From assembly GCA_016868375.1 (NCBI GenBank), contig VGHA01000001.1:1-64000 (forward strand): DNA of 64,000 nt, read 5' to 3'. Source of the DNA: Betaproteobacteria bacterium (GTDB lineage: Bacteria > Pseudomonadota > Gammaproteobacteria > Burkholderiales > Burkholderiaceae_E). The notes beneath the pieces are model-generated. The model was not told the origin of the DNA and searched no databases. It saw nothing but the letters and a program-made list of their open reading frames with translations. Both the position numbers and the translations under genes were made by a program. Below are positions 7,803 through 16,128 of this stretch, piece after piece (position 1 is the first letter of the stretch; the number at the start of each line of letters is the position of its first letter).

Positions 7803-8696
7803 TTAGCAGGCGCTGCGAACGTGTCGCACTACCTGGGCATGGGTGGCGAACCAGGCACCGCCCAGCGAGCGCGCGTGACGGATCAACTCTTCGATGATCC
7901 ACATCCTTGATCGATACCCGATCATGTGGGGGTGCATTGTCAATTGGAACAGACCGCCCTCCCGAGACGCCGCCTCCAGCTCGCGCCGAAAGATGTCGAA
8001 CACCGCCTCGGGGGGCGTGTAGGGGCGCAGGCCACTGAATCGATTCATGTTGAAGTACACCGCGTCGTCTCGCATCCACTCCACTGGCAGTTCGATGACG
8101 CCGGTGGGCTCGCCGTCCAGCAATAGCTCGTAACAGTCAACGTCAGCCATGAGCGACGAGTCATACTCAAGCCCCATCTCGCGGGTAATGGCGAGCGTGT
8201 TGGGGCTGAAGTCCCAGGAAGGGGTTCGGATTCCTACCGGGCGAACGCCCGTAATGGTCTCCAGGGTGTCAGCACTTCGAAGCATCAGGTCGCGCTCGGC
8301 GGCCTCTGGCAATACCGAATTGCGTTCGTGAATCCAGCCGTGAATTCCAATCTCATGGCCGGCGGCGACCACTGCGCGCTGCTCTTCCGGATAGAGCAGC
8401 GCGGTAACGGCGGGCACATAGAAACTCGCCGGGACCCCCTCTCGCTCGAGCGTTGCAAGGATGCGGGGCACGCCCTGCCGCGCGCCATACTGACCGTGCG
8501 ACAACTTGCCAATGGATTCGCCGCCGTCTCGCAGCTCGTTGGTCTCGTGGTCGGAGTCGAAAGACAGCGCAACAGCGAATCGCGCCCCATTTGGCCAGCT
8601 CGCGGGCTTGAAGCTGCGGCCCGCCCGCACGCGATTCACCAGCCCCCGCCAATGAGACTCAGGCCACTGCCACGGTTCAAGCGCGGGCGTATTCAC
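7803..8696 (-). CDS. polysaccharide deacetylase-family (CE4 / PuuE-like) hydrolase
   Basis: A 297-residue protein with the NodB-homology fold. ALSFDSDHETNEL holds the early Asp pair, HEIGIHGWIHERN the metal-binding His pair (H-x3-H), GIRTPSWDFSPNTL the RxPxW catalytic motif, and LTMHPHMIGYRSR the closing His. There is no signal peptide, so it likely acts in the cytoplasm on a small amide, as allantoinase-type PuuE enzymes do, rather than on a polymer. The start is GTG at 8696, preceded by CAGGAG. It is transcribed divergently from the alpha/beta hydrolase at 8933. Confidence 0.85.
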   Translation of the reverse strand: MNTPALEPWQWPESHWRGLVNRVRAGRSFKPASWPNGARFAVALSFDSDHETNELRDGGESIGKLSHGQYGARQGVPRILATLEREGVPASFYVPAVTALLYPEEQRAVVAAGHEIGIHGWIHERNSVLPEAAERDLMLRSADTLETITGVRPVGIRTPSWDFSPNTLAITREMGLEYDSSLMADVDCYELLLDGEPTGVIELPVEWMRDDAVYFNMNRFSGLRPYTPPEAVFDIFRRELEAASREGGLFQLTMHPHMIGYRSRMWIIEELIRHARSLGGAWFATHAQVVRHVRSAC

Positions 8697-8932
8697 TTAA
8701 ACGCTCCTGATACAGGGTTCTGTCCCCACCTACCCGTTTCTGCGGTCGCCGCGCGAACCATGGAAGCTCCCTTTAATCCCTTGGACACACCGACAATAGC
8801 TTAGCAATGAGCCCAGCACCGCGTCTAACTGACGCGCCGCTGAAATACGCGCTGGACCAACTGGAATGAATCCATTACAACTGCGGTTGACATGCCCCGT
8901 CGCAGGACACCTCACCCCACCGCAAACGCTAC
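8697..8932. other. divergent intergenic region
   Basis: These 236 bases separate two divergently transcribed enzyme genes and must contain both promoters. A short dyad GCGTC-taact-GACGC lies at 8821-8835, and a TTGACA-like hexamer precedes the plus-strand gene near 8886 without a convincing -10 partner. I see no small ORF or RNA gene in it. Confidence 0.5.
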
Positions 8933-9706
8933 ATGACGCTTCACACGGCGCTGGAAGGAACCGGCCCGAGACTCGCCCTGCTGCATCCGGTGGGGCTGCA
9001 CGGGGGGTTTCTTCAGCCGATTTCCCACAGACTTTCTAACCGATTTCAGGTTCTGCGCATCGACCTGCGCGGCCACGGCGCATCACCATTGGATCCGCCT
9101 TCGCTCACGATGGCTGAATTCGCCGATGATGTTCATCAGACCCTGCACCAGGCGGGATTTGCTCCCTGCGCGGTTGCGGGTTTTTCATTTGGATCGATGG
9201 TCGCGCAAGAGCTGGCGATTCAACATCCGGCCGATGTGTCTGCGCTGATTGCCCTTGCAGGCCCTTGCAGCTGGGACGCTCAGCAGCGCGCCGCGATCGC
9301 AGCGCGTGGAACCGATGCGCTGGCCAAGGGCATGGAAGCGGTCGTGGATGCAACCATGGCGCGATGGTTCACGCCAGGGTTTCGTCAAAGCAGGCAGGCT
9401 CTTGAAGCGCGCAACACGCTGCTTCAGCGCGATCCGCAAGGCTGGGCGCGTGCATGGCAGGCAATCTCTGAACTGGATACCGAGGCGAGGCTGCGCGGTC
9501 TGCGAATACCCGCGCTCTGCGTCGCAGGCGAGTGTGATGTGTCGGCGACGCCTGAGGCGGTACGCCGAATCGCAGCCGCAATTCCGGGCGCACGCTACGC
9601 AGCGCTTTCAAGCGCCCCTCACATGCTCTTCATTGAGCAGCCCGAAGCGGTCGCGGCACTGATTGCGCAGTTTTTGGGTGAACTGAACCTTCCCCGCCTG
9701 GACTGA
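8933..9706 (+). CDS. alpha/beta fold hydrolase (3-oxoadipate enol-lactonase-like)
   Basis: A 257-residue cytoplasmic alpha/beta hydrolase. LALLHPVGLHGGF gives the HG oxyanion region, RIDLRGHGASP the conserved DxRGHG turn, and CAVAGFSFGSMVAQELA near residue 83-97 the nucleophile GFSFGS. GECDVSATPEA matches the catalytic Asp position and SSAPHMLFIEQPEAV the catalytic His. The pattern is close to PcaD-type enol-lactonases and related ester or lactone hydrolases. It stands alone on its strand between minus-strand genes, 9 bases from the convergent metallo-hydrolase. Confidence 0.85.
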   Translation: MTLHTALEGTGPRLALLHPVGLHGGFLQPISHRLSNRFQVLRIDLRGHGASPLDPPSLTMAEFADDVHQTLHQAGFAPCAVAGFSFGSMVAQELAIQHPADVSALIALAGPCSWDAQQRAAIAARGTDALAKGMEAVVDATMARWFTPGFRQSRQALEARNTLLQRDPQGWARAWQAISELDTEARLRGLRIPALCVAGECDVSATPEAVRRIAAAIPGARYAALSSAPHMLFIEQPEAVAALIAQFLGELNLPRLD

Positions 9707-9715
9707 TTTGGCCGC

Positions 9716-10618
9716 CTAGCAGCCAACGCAGCGAAAACGCATTCGGCCGCCGGCAGCGCTCTCGACCACACCCGACGTTGGTGACGGAAAATGTGAGGCG
9801 AACAACAGCGTGCCGCTGTCGCACGCGTGGTTGAGCAGCCCTTCACGACACTCGGCCGATTGGGCCGCGTCCTCACAGAAGCGCGACGACCACTGCGGCA
9901 ACGCGATCTGAACCGGCGTGTGGATGACATCCCCGGTGAGCAGGGCCCGCTTCCCCCCGCTCTGCACCGCAATCACGCTGTTGCCCGGTGTGTGACCCGG
10001 TGCGGCATCGATGCGCAGGCCCGCACACACGTCATGTCCAGCGCCAACCAGCTCGGCGCGACCGGCTTCCATAACGGGCAGTACGCTGTCGGCGAACGAC
10101 CCGTGGTTGGTAGCGGGCCCACCCGTTGCGAGCGCCTCCCGATGCGCACGCTCCCAGAATTCATATTCAGCGCGTGAAAACAGATAGCGTGCCCTGGGAA
10201 AGGTCGGTACCCAGCGCCCGTCCCTGAGCACCGTGTTCCAACCCACGTGGTCTGCATGCAGATGCGTGCATAACACCACATCGATATCGGCGGGCGACAG
10301 CCCAAGCGCGGCCAGCTGATCAAGATATGCCGACGACTGCCGCCTGTGCCAGCTCTCACGGTTCGGCCGTTCCTTGTCGTTTCCGACACAGCCATCCACC
10401 AGCACCGTGAGACGACCGGTTCTGATGACGAAACTTTGAAAGCTCATGACGAGGCTGTCATCAGCGGTTAGAAACTGCGGCCGCAACCAGTCATCGGCCT
10501 GCGCGGCTGCGAGGACTGCAGGATCAAAGCCTGGCATCAGCATGGAAGCAGGCGCAAACGCCCCCTCCGACTCCACCACGCGGTCGATCCTGAATTCACC
10601 GAGGGTCTGCGTTACCAT
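9716..10618 (-). CDS. metallo-beta-lactamase-fold hydrolase
   Basis: A 300-residue MBL-fold enzyme. The start is placed at ATG 10618, preceded by AAGGAG, rather than at the ORF-track start 297 bases upstream that reads through the divergent gene. CTHLHADHVGWN around the middle is the HxHxDH zinc motif. AAPGHTPGNSVIAVQSG gives the next His, LLTGDVIHTP the bridging Asp, and FASHFPSP the last His. This is the usual order for binuclear lactonase/esterase-type MBL hydrolases. The neighbours are small-amide or ester hydrolases, so it may hydrolyse a pathway lactone; its substrate is not evident. Confidence 0.87.
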   Translation of the reverse strand: MVTQTLGEFRIDRVVESEGAFAPASMLMPGFDPAVLAAAQADDWLRPQFLTADDSLVMSFQSFVIRTGRLTVLVDGCVGNDKERPNRESWHRRQSSAYLDQLAALGLSPADIDVVLCTHLHADHVGWNTVLRDGRWVPTFPRARYLFSRAEYEFWERAHREALATGGPATNHGSFADSVLPVMEAGRAELVGAGHDVCAGLRIDAAPGHTPGNSVIAVQSGGKRALLTGDVIHTPVQIALPQWSSRFCEDAAQSAECREGLLNHACDSGTLLFASHFPSPTSGVVESAAGGRMRFRCVGC

Positions 10619-10699
10619 CAAAGCTCCTTGTTGTTCAATCGTGGCCTGCTGGCGCTGCGCCTGGCACGGGAGGCCGCTTTCATCATTACAGGATGCCTC

Positions 10700-11611
10700 A
10701 TGCATTATCCCTGGTCTGCTGCGCCAACGCGCAAACCGATTCACTGGCCCGATGGCAAGCGCCTCGCGGTCATCATCACCATGAACTGCGAATACTGGGA
10801 TCTGACCAAGCCTGGGTCGGAGCCGTATTACGCCGGTGGACCACCGATGTTGCCCGACCCGTTGCCGGGCAATGTCGCAGACTTCCCGAACTTCACCTGG
10901 CGCGAATACGGCCAACGCGTCGGCGTGTGGCGACTTTTCCGCCTTTTTGAAGAGGCGGGCGTACCGATGTCATTGACGATGAACGCCAAGATGGGGCTTG
11001 AGCGACCCGAGGTGATTCGCTGGGGCCTCGATCGAAACTGGGAAATCGTCGCGCACAACTATGAGCAAGGCGAACTCCTCACGCGCTACACCTTTGACCC
11101 CGCAGCAGAGCGGGAGCTGATCAAGCGCACGCTTGAGGTGTACCAGCAGGTCTGCGGTCGCAAGGCGCGTGGCTGGCTGTCGTCATCGCTACGCAGCACC
11201 CCCAACACGCCAGACATTCTCGCGGAGAATGGGCTGCTGTTTTTCTGCGACTACATGAACGATGATCAGCCGTACCTGATCAACACGCCCTCGGGCCCCA
11301 TCGTGAATGTTCCCTACACCATCGAGGTCAACGACTTCACCTTCTTCCATCGGCGAGCGATGACCACGTGGGATGCGGCGCGCATGTTGAAGGACCAGTT
11401 TGACGAGCTGTATCGGGAAGGCGCTGAGAGCGCACGATTGATGAATATCGGGCTGCACCCGCATGTTTCCGGTCACCCGCACCGGATGCCCTGCTTTCGC
11501 GAGTTTCTCGCCCATGCGAAGAGCCGGTCGGATGTATGGTGGGCCACCCGGGAGCAGGTCGCAGAGTGGTATCTGAAGAACTGCCGCGACCATATCGCGG
11601 GCCAGGGCTGA
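10700..11611 (+). CDS. second polysaccharide deacetylase-family (PuuE-like) hydrolase
   Basis: A 303-residue CE4-fold protein. I start it at ATG 10700 (MHYPWSAAP), because the longer ORF start at 10628 sits only 9 bases from the divergent MBL start. The N-terminus has the LAVIITMNCEYWD stretch, and later come WEIVAHNYEQGE, RGWLSSSLRSTPNTPDIL and NIGLHPHVSGHPHRM. The canonical acidic pair of strand 1 reads NCEYWD and the H-x3-H reads HNYEQ, so metal ligands are atypical. Such variants occur in allantoinase-like and uncharacterised amidohydrolysing members. It differs clearly from the 7803-8696 protein, so the locus has two non-duplicate deacetylase-fold enzymes. Confidence 0.82.
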   Translation: MHYPWSAAPTRKPIHWPDGKRLAVIITMNCEYWDLTKPGSEPYYAGGPPMLPDPLPGNVADFPNFTWREYGQRVGVWRLFRLFEEAGVPMSLTMNAKMGLERPEVIRWGLDRNWEIVAHNYEQGELLTRYTFDPAAERELIKRTLEVYQQVCGRKARGWLSSSLRSTPNTPDILAENGLLFFCDYMNDDQPYLINTPSGPIVNVPYTIEVNDFTFFHRRAMTTWDAARMLKDQFDELYREGAESARLMNIGLHPHVSGHPHRMPCFREFLAHAKSRSDVWWATREQVAEWYLKNCRDHIAGQG

Positions 11612-11621
11612 ACAAACAGGA

Positions 11622-11643
11622 CGGGGTCGGTTTCCCGACCCCG
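11622..11643. terminator. bidirectional hairpin between convergent genes
   Basis: CGGGGTCGG-TTTC-CCGACCCCG forms a perfect 9-bp stem with a 4-base loop between the convergent deacetylase-like gene and livK. On the minus strand the stem is followed by the T-rich TCCTGTTTGTT, so it most likely serves the livK operon. It may also stop plus-strand transcripts. Confidence 0.75.
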
Positions 11644-11678
11644 CGTCATCTCCTGCGCCATGCGCAGGAACCCCTTGC

Positions 11679-12851
11679 TTACTTGCAGGAATCCGGCGCG
11701 TGCGTATCCAGCAGCGTGCGCTTCCCGCCCTTGATCTGAATGATGTAGGCGGACAGTTCCGAGTCGCGGTCCCGGTCGAAGCACACCTTACCCGTGACCC
11801 CATCCAGGTCAGTCGCGCGCAGCGCCTCACGAATCGCTGACCGCTCTTCCTTCAGCTTGGCAGCATCGCCTGTAACCTTGGCGCGACGCATCGCATCGGC
11901 ATACGCATACACGATGTCATAGGCCGAAGCGTCAACATGGTGTGCGCCCGATTTGTTGATCCCGCGCTTGCCCGCCTCTTCCAGGAACTTCTTCTCGAAG
12001 GCGCGGGTGCGGTCGTTCAAATCCCACCAGTACCAGGAAACAAAGATTGCGCCCTCGCCATCAGCACCCAGGACTTTCGCAATATCCGGGTCTGCAAAGA
12101 TCTGAGAACCGATCAGCGTGCTGTTGTGACCCTGACGGCGTACTTCCTTCATGACCTTGATGGCGCCCTCAGGAAGGCCAGCAAATGCAACCACTGCCGG
12201 TGTATTGCCCTTGAGCTTGGTGACGTGGGGCGACAGATCGGTCGCGTTCGTCGCAAACCCCTCGGCCGGGATCACCATCTTCCAACCAGACTTTTCAAGG
12301 AGTGACGGCATCCAGCCCGCCAACGCCTTCCCCACGAACTCATCACTGGGAAACATTACCGCTGCTGTTTTCGAGCTGAAACCACCCTTGGTCTCGAGCG
12401 TCTTCAACAAACGCCCGAACTGCTTGCCCTCATCTTCGGTAATCCGAAATGCCCAGTTGCGATCCTTGGTGAGCCCGGGCGCAGAGGCCGCATTGGGAAT
12501 TTGAACGATTTCAAGACGCTCGCCCGCCGCGAACGCCACCTGTGCTTCCTGGCTTGAGAACGGACCGATGATTCCGAGTGCGCGTGCGTCCTGCGCAAAC
12601 TTCTGCGCGGCGACCTGCGCGTTCTTGGCGTCGCTACCGGTATCAAACTTCTCAACCCGCAGCCGCTTGCCGTTGACGCCACCGGCCGCATTGATCTCGG
12701 CCACCGCAATATCAACCGCTACCTCGGTACCGATGGCCACGCCCGCATACCGGCCGGTCTTGGCATGGGTCAGTCCCAGAACAAGATCCTGAGCCGCGAG
12801 TGGCCCCGCTGCAGCGAGCGCGGCAGCCAATACCAATGCTTTAAGCTTCAT
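11679..12851 (-). CDS. livK: Liv-type ABC transporter periplasmic substrate-binding protein
   Basis: A 390-residue exported receptor of the branched-chain amino acid/amide family. The ATG at 12851 is preferred over the track's TTG three bases upstream, and AAAGGAG precedes it. A signal peptide ending near AGPLAAQ is followed by LVLGLTHAKTGRYAG and EINAAGGVNGKRLRVEKFDTGSDAKNA, the hallmark of LivK-like type I receptors. Its start overlaps the livF stop (TGATG), and it is the last gene of the operon. Such receptors also bind aromatic acids, amides and urea, so a non-amino-acid ligand is quite possible. Confidence 0.93.
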   Translation of the reverse strand: MKLKALVLAAALAAAGPLAAQDLVLGLTHAKTGRYAGVAIGTEVAVDIAVAEINAAGGVNGKRLRVEKFDTGSDAKNAQVAAQKFAQDARALGIIGPFSSQEAQVAFAAGERLEIVQIPNAASAPGLTKDRNWAFRITEDEGKQFGRLLKTLETKGGFSSKTAAVMFPSDEFVGKALAGWMPSLLEKSGWKMVIPAEGFATNATDLSPHVTKLKGNTPAVVAFAGLPEGAIKVMKEVRRQGHNSTLIGSQIFADPDIAKVLGADGEGAIFVSWYWWDLNDRTRAFEKKFLEEAGKRGINKSGAHHVDASAYDIVYAYADAMRRAKVTGDAAKLKEERSAIREALRATDLDGVTGKVCFDRDRDSELSAYIIQIKGGKRTLLDTHAPDSCK

Positions 12852-13567
12852 CAATGTCTCCTTTCAGACGATCCAAGATAAGCAGCAGCGATCCGAGGAT
12901 CGCCAAGAATTTCAGCGGCCGGACCCGACATTACCAGCCGCCCCAATTCAAGCACATACGCGCGACTGGCGCACTGCAGCGCCATCTGCGTGTTCTGTTC
13001 GACCAGCAGCATGCTGAGGCCGTCGCGGTTCAGCTCGCGAATCAGGTCGAACAACGCGCGAACCAACAACGGACTGAGCCCAAGCGAAGGCTCATCGAGC
13101 ATCATCAGACGGGGCCGTGCAAGCAGGGCGCGTCCGATGGCGAGCATCTGCTGCTCACCACCCGACAGCACCGATGCAAACATGTCACGACGGCGCGCAA
13201 GGTTCGGGAAGCGCTCGTAGATTCGGGCGATTTCAGCCGAGACATCGTCGCGCCGCGAGTAAGCCCCCATGAGCAGGTTTTCGTGCACCGTAAGGCTGGT
13301 GAAGATCTGGCGGCCCTCGGGAACCAGCACCATTCCGCGCGACACGCGACTGGCCGCCGACAAACCCAATACCGACTGGCCTTCAAAACGGATTGACCCG
13401 CCGGCGGGCCGAACCAGCCCCTGCACCGAGCGAAGCAGGGAACTTTTGCCTGCGCCGTTTGCGCCCAGCACCGCAACGATTTCACCTGGTTCGACCTTCA
13501 GGTCGAGCTCGCGCACTGCACGCGTGGTGCCGTATCGCACATCCAGCGCATTGACCTCAAGCAGCAT
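12851..13567 (-). CDS. livF: Liv-type ABC transporter ATP-binding protein (LivF)
   Basis: A 238-residue ATPase starting at ATG 13567 (MLLEVNALDVRYG); the track's upstream extension is antisense to livG and discarded. GANGAGKSSLLRSV is the Walker A loop, LSGGEQQMLAIGRALLARPRLMMLDEPSLGLSP combines the ABC signature and Walker B, and LLVEQN is the switch His region in its LivF-typical VEQ form. It overlaps livG by 11 bases. With LivG it forms the heterodimeric ATPase that powers import through LivH and LivM. Confidence 0.95.
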   Translation of the reverse strand: MLLEVNALDVRYGTTRAVRELDLKVEPGEIVAVLGANGAGKSSLLRSVQGLVRPAGGSIRFEGQSVLGLSAASRVSRGMVLVPEGRQIFTSLTVHENLLMGAYSRRDDVSAEIARIYERFPNLARRRDMFASVLSGGEQQMLAIGRALLARPRLMMLDEPSLGLSPLLVRALFDLIRELNRDGLSMLLVEQNTQMALQCASRAYVLELGRLVMSGPAAEILGDPRIAAAYLGSSERRH

Positions 13568-14309
13568 CGGAGACTTCCGACTGACTACCCAGGTAGGCTT
13601 CAAGCACCGCTGGATCTCGACGGACACCCTCGTTGTCGCCGTCGTAAATTTTTCTACCGAAGTTGAGCACCACCACGTGATTACAGAAACTGTGTACAAA
13701 CGGCATGTCGTGCTCAACCACGAGAATGGTGACGCCGCGGTCGGACACACGCTCCAGGAGCAGACGCAACTCATCGGTCTCAGCGCCGTTCAATCCGGCA
13801 GCCGGCTCATCGAGCAGCAGCAGAGACGGTTCGGCAAGCAGCGCTCTGACCACTTCGATTCGCTTCTGAATGCCGTAGGGCAGTTCGGACACCACCATGC
13901 CTTCATACGCGTCGAGCCCGGCATCGGCAAGCGCCGCACGCGCCCTGGAAGTGGCTCGCTTTCCCCAGGCGGCTGCGAGTGGGTGCCGCCGGTGGTGCTC
14001 ACCGAGCATCACATTCTCAACCGCCGACAAATGCGGCATCAGTCGAATGTTCTGGAAGGATCGCGACAGCCCCAACCCGACGCGCCTTGCAGCGGATACG
14101 CCAGCGGCGTCGGTCTCGCCAATCAGGATTCGGCCGGAGTCAGGGATATAGACCCCGCTGATCAGATTGAACACCGTGGTCTTACCGGCACCATTGGGCC
14201 CAATCAACGCCGTCCGGCTTCCCCGGGGAACCGAGAAACTCAGGTCTTCGATCACCTGCAGGCCGCCAAAAGCCTTGCTCACCGAATCGAGTGTCAGGGC
14301 ATCAGCCAT
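13557..14309 (-). CDS. livG: Liv-type ABC transporter ATP-binding protein (LivG)
   Basis: A 250-residue ABC ATPase. GPNGAGKTTVFNLISG is Walker A, followed by the LivG-typical ETDAAGVSAARRVGLGLSRSFQNIRLMPHLSAVENVMLG segment with its Q-loop. The signature region is poorly canonical (PYGIQKRIEVVRALLAEP), and Walker B reads LLLLDEPAAGLNGAETDEL with the switch EHDM. LPYG-x-Q-K-R in place of LSGGQ is common in LivG-like proteins. It overlaps livM by 8 bases and livF by 11, so the operon is translationally coupled. Confidence 0.95.
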   Translation of the reverse strand: MADALTLDSVSKAFGGLQVIEDLSFSVPRGSRTALIGPNGAGKTTVFNLISGVYIPDSGRILIGETDAAGVSAARRVGLGLSRSFQNIRLMPHLSAVENVMLGEHHRRHPLAAAWGKRATSRARAALADAGLDAYEGMVVSELPYGIQKRIEVVRALLAEPSLLLLDEPAAGLNGAETDELRLLLERVSDRGVTILVVEHDMPFVHSFCNHVVVLNFGRKIYDGDNEGVRRDPAVLEAYLGSQSEVSDAA

Positions 14310-15180
14310 GCTGGGCTCCAGCGCTCGGGCGACGGAATAATCGTTCGATCATTGTCCGGGTAATCAGGCCCTGCGGTCGCAATACCATCAGGAGCACAAC
14401 CGCGACACCGAACACAATGAAACGACCTGATTCAAGCGACTTGAGCGACGGATCGAGCGACGCCACATGACGGAGCAGTTCCGGAACCAGCGTGAAAAAC
14501 AGCGCGCCCGACACGGGCCCCCAGACAGTTTGCGTCCCCCCCATCAGCACGTACAGCAGCACATAGATGCTGAACAGCACCCCCGTGCCCTGCACATCAA
14601 TGAAGTTGAACTGATGGACCAGGAGCGCTCCGCCCACACCGCCTACAAAACCGCCCAAGGTGAACGCTGCGACCTGTGTCGCTCGCAGATCGACGCCAAA
14701 CAGTCGGGCCACGCTCTCATCGTCATGAATCGCTCGAACCGACAGGCCAAACCGCGTCGACATCAACCAGGCAGCGCCCGCCACCACGGCAGCCGCCACC
14801 GCCACCACTGCGGCGAGTCCGGGCCATGCGATGACCGACAACCCCGCCGCGCCGCCAAGCCCCGGCCAATTGAGCAACACCCCGCCCACCACTTCGGCAA
14901 ATGCAAAAGTGGCCAGCACCATGTACACGCCGCGCGTTCTAAGAATGGGGAAGGACACTGCAAAGGCGATCACCGCCGCAAGCAGTCCGCCCGCGGGCAC
15001 CGCCAGCCACAGCGAAGCCCCATGAAGGGATGTGAGCGCACCGGCCGTATAGGCCCCCACCAGCACGAAGCCCGCCGAGCCCAGATTAAGCAGACCGGCG
15101 GCAGCGGGAAGGTAAACCGAGTACGCGATGATGATGTTGATCGCCAGTACCGCGATCAGTCCTTCAAGGTAACCGCTCAT
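14302..15180 (-). CDS. livM: Liv-type ABC transporter inner-membrane permease (LivM)
   Basis: A 292-residue permease with about eight hydrophobic segments. The N-terminal IAVLAINIIIAYSVYLPAAAGLLNLGSAGFVLVGAYTAG and the later TRFGLSVRAIHDDESVARLFGVDLRATQVAAFTLGGFVGGVGGAL are characteristic of LivM. The EAA-like cytoplasmic loop around RAIHDDE contacts the ATPases. Its ATG shares one base with the livH stop (TGATG). With LivH it forms the transmembrane channel. Confidence 0.94.
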   Translation of the reverse strand: MSGYLEGLIAVLAINIIIAYSVYLPAAAGLLNLGSAGFVLVGAYTAGALTSLHGASLWLAVPAGGLLAAVIAFAVSFPILRTRGVYMVLATFAFAEVVGGVLLNWPGLGGAAGLSVIAWPGLAAVVAVAAAVVAGAAWLMSTRFGLSVRAIHDDESVARLFGVDLRATQVAAFTLGGFVGGVGGALLVHQFNFIDVQGTGVLFSIYVLLYVLMGGTQTVWGPVSGALFFTLVPELLRHVASLDPSLKSLESGRFIVFGVAVVLLMVLRPQGLITRTMIERLFRRPSAGAQHG

Positions 15181-16103
15181 CAGAACTTACCTTTACCGAT
15201 GCGAGAAGCGCCGAACAGGCCCGAGGGCCGGAACACCAGAATCAGCAGCAACAGCCCCCAGACTGGAATCTTTTCGATCTCGGCGCCGAAAATACTGATG
15301 GCCAGCACTTTGACCAGACCCACCAGCAGGCCCCCCGCGATAGCTCCCCAGACATTGCCCAACCCGCCCAGCACCATGCCAGCAATTGCGTCGGTGGCTA
15401 TCGCATCGCCCATGAACGGGGTCACGACGCCGTAGCTGACCGCGTACAGAATGCCCGCGAGCGCCGACAGCACACCGGTAATCACGAACACCAGCGGAAC
15501 CACGCGCTGGACCTCTACACCCATCAGGGTGGAGGCGTCCGGGTTCTCGGCGATCGCGCGCAGGGCCCGTCCGATTCGGGTGCGATTCAATAGCGTCTGC
15601 AGCGCCGCGACCAGCGTGATCGCCAAGGCCAGCGAAAACAGCTGCGGGAGGCCGATTACAAAACCAGCCACGTTCAGGTCGGTGTTGCGAAACGGAAGCT
15701 CGAAGCGCTGCGGGTCTCCGCCCCATAGCGTCATGGCGAGATGCTCGAAAACGATCAGAAATCCCAGTGAACTGACCAGCGGCAGCGCATGTTCGGTGGC
15801 ATCGCCGTAGCGCGTTTTCATGTACCGATACGTGAACCGCTCAATGAGAAGCGACGCAAGAACCGCAGCCAGCACACCGACAGCAATCGCTGGAACCCAA
15901 TGCAATCCGAGTGCCAGGGGATGCGCGCCTGGCGATATCAAGGCCCAGGCGAGCATGGCCGCCACCATGAACAAGGCGGGGATTGTGAAGTTGAGGAAGT
16001 TGAGCATGCCGATCGTGAGCGTGAAGGCCACGGCGACAAACGCAAGAATGCCCCCCAGCATCAATCCATTGATGATTTGCTGGATCAGTTGCATGGCATC
16101 CAT
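15180..16103 (-). CDS. livH: Liv-type ABC transporter inner-membrane permease (LivH)
   Basis: A 307-residue polytopic protein beginning MDAMQLIQQIINGLMLGGILAFVAVAFTLTIGMLNFLNFTIPAL, the LivH-type first helices. The LLNRTRIGRALRAIAENPDASTLMGVEVQRV loop is the coupling region, and GVVTPFMGDAIATDAIAGMVLGGLGNVWGA is the family's conserved late segment. It is the first transporter gene of the operon, 25 bases downstream of the luciferase-like monooxygenase. The enzyme and importer are therefore probably co-transcribed. Confidence 0.94.
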   Translation of the reverse strand: MDAMQLIQQIINGLMLGGILAFVAVAFTLTIGMLNFLNFTIPALFMVAAMLAWALISPGAHPLALGLHWVPAIAVGVLAAVLASLLIERFTYRYMKTRYGDATEHALPLVSSLGFLIVFEHLAMTLWGGDPQRFELPFRNTDLNVAGFVIGLPQLFSLALAITLVAALQTLLNRTRIGRALRAIAENPDASTLMGVEVQRVVPLVFVITGVLSALAGILYAVSYGVVTPFMGDAIATDAIAGMVLGGLGNVWGAIAGGLLVGLVKVLAISIFGAEIEKIPVWGLLLLILVFRPSGLFGASRIGKGKF

Positions 16104-16128
16104 CAGATTGGTTGGCGTGTGAAAGACA

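Noticed and set aside
9716-10618. Quorum-quenching N-acyl homoserine lactonase
   Set aside because: Only the general MBL zinc motif is seen; nothing specific for acyl homoserine lactones.
13269-14363. 364-residue plus-strand ORF across livF and livG
   Set aside because: It runs antisense to two ATPases with intact Walker and signature motifs and has biased composition; shadow frame.
14467-15435. 322-residue plus-strand ORF across livM and livH
   Set aside because: Antisense to two clear permeases; rich in His, Gln and Arg as expected for the complement of hydrophobic codons.
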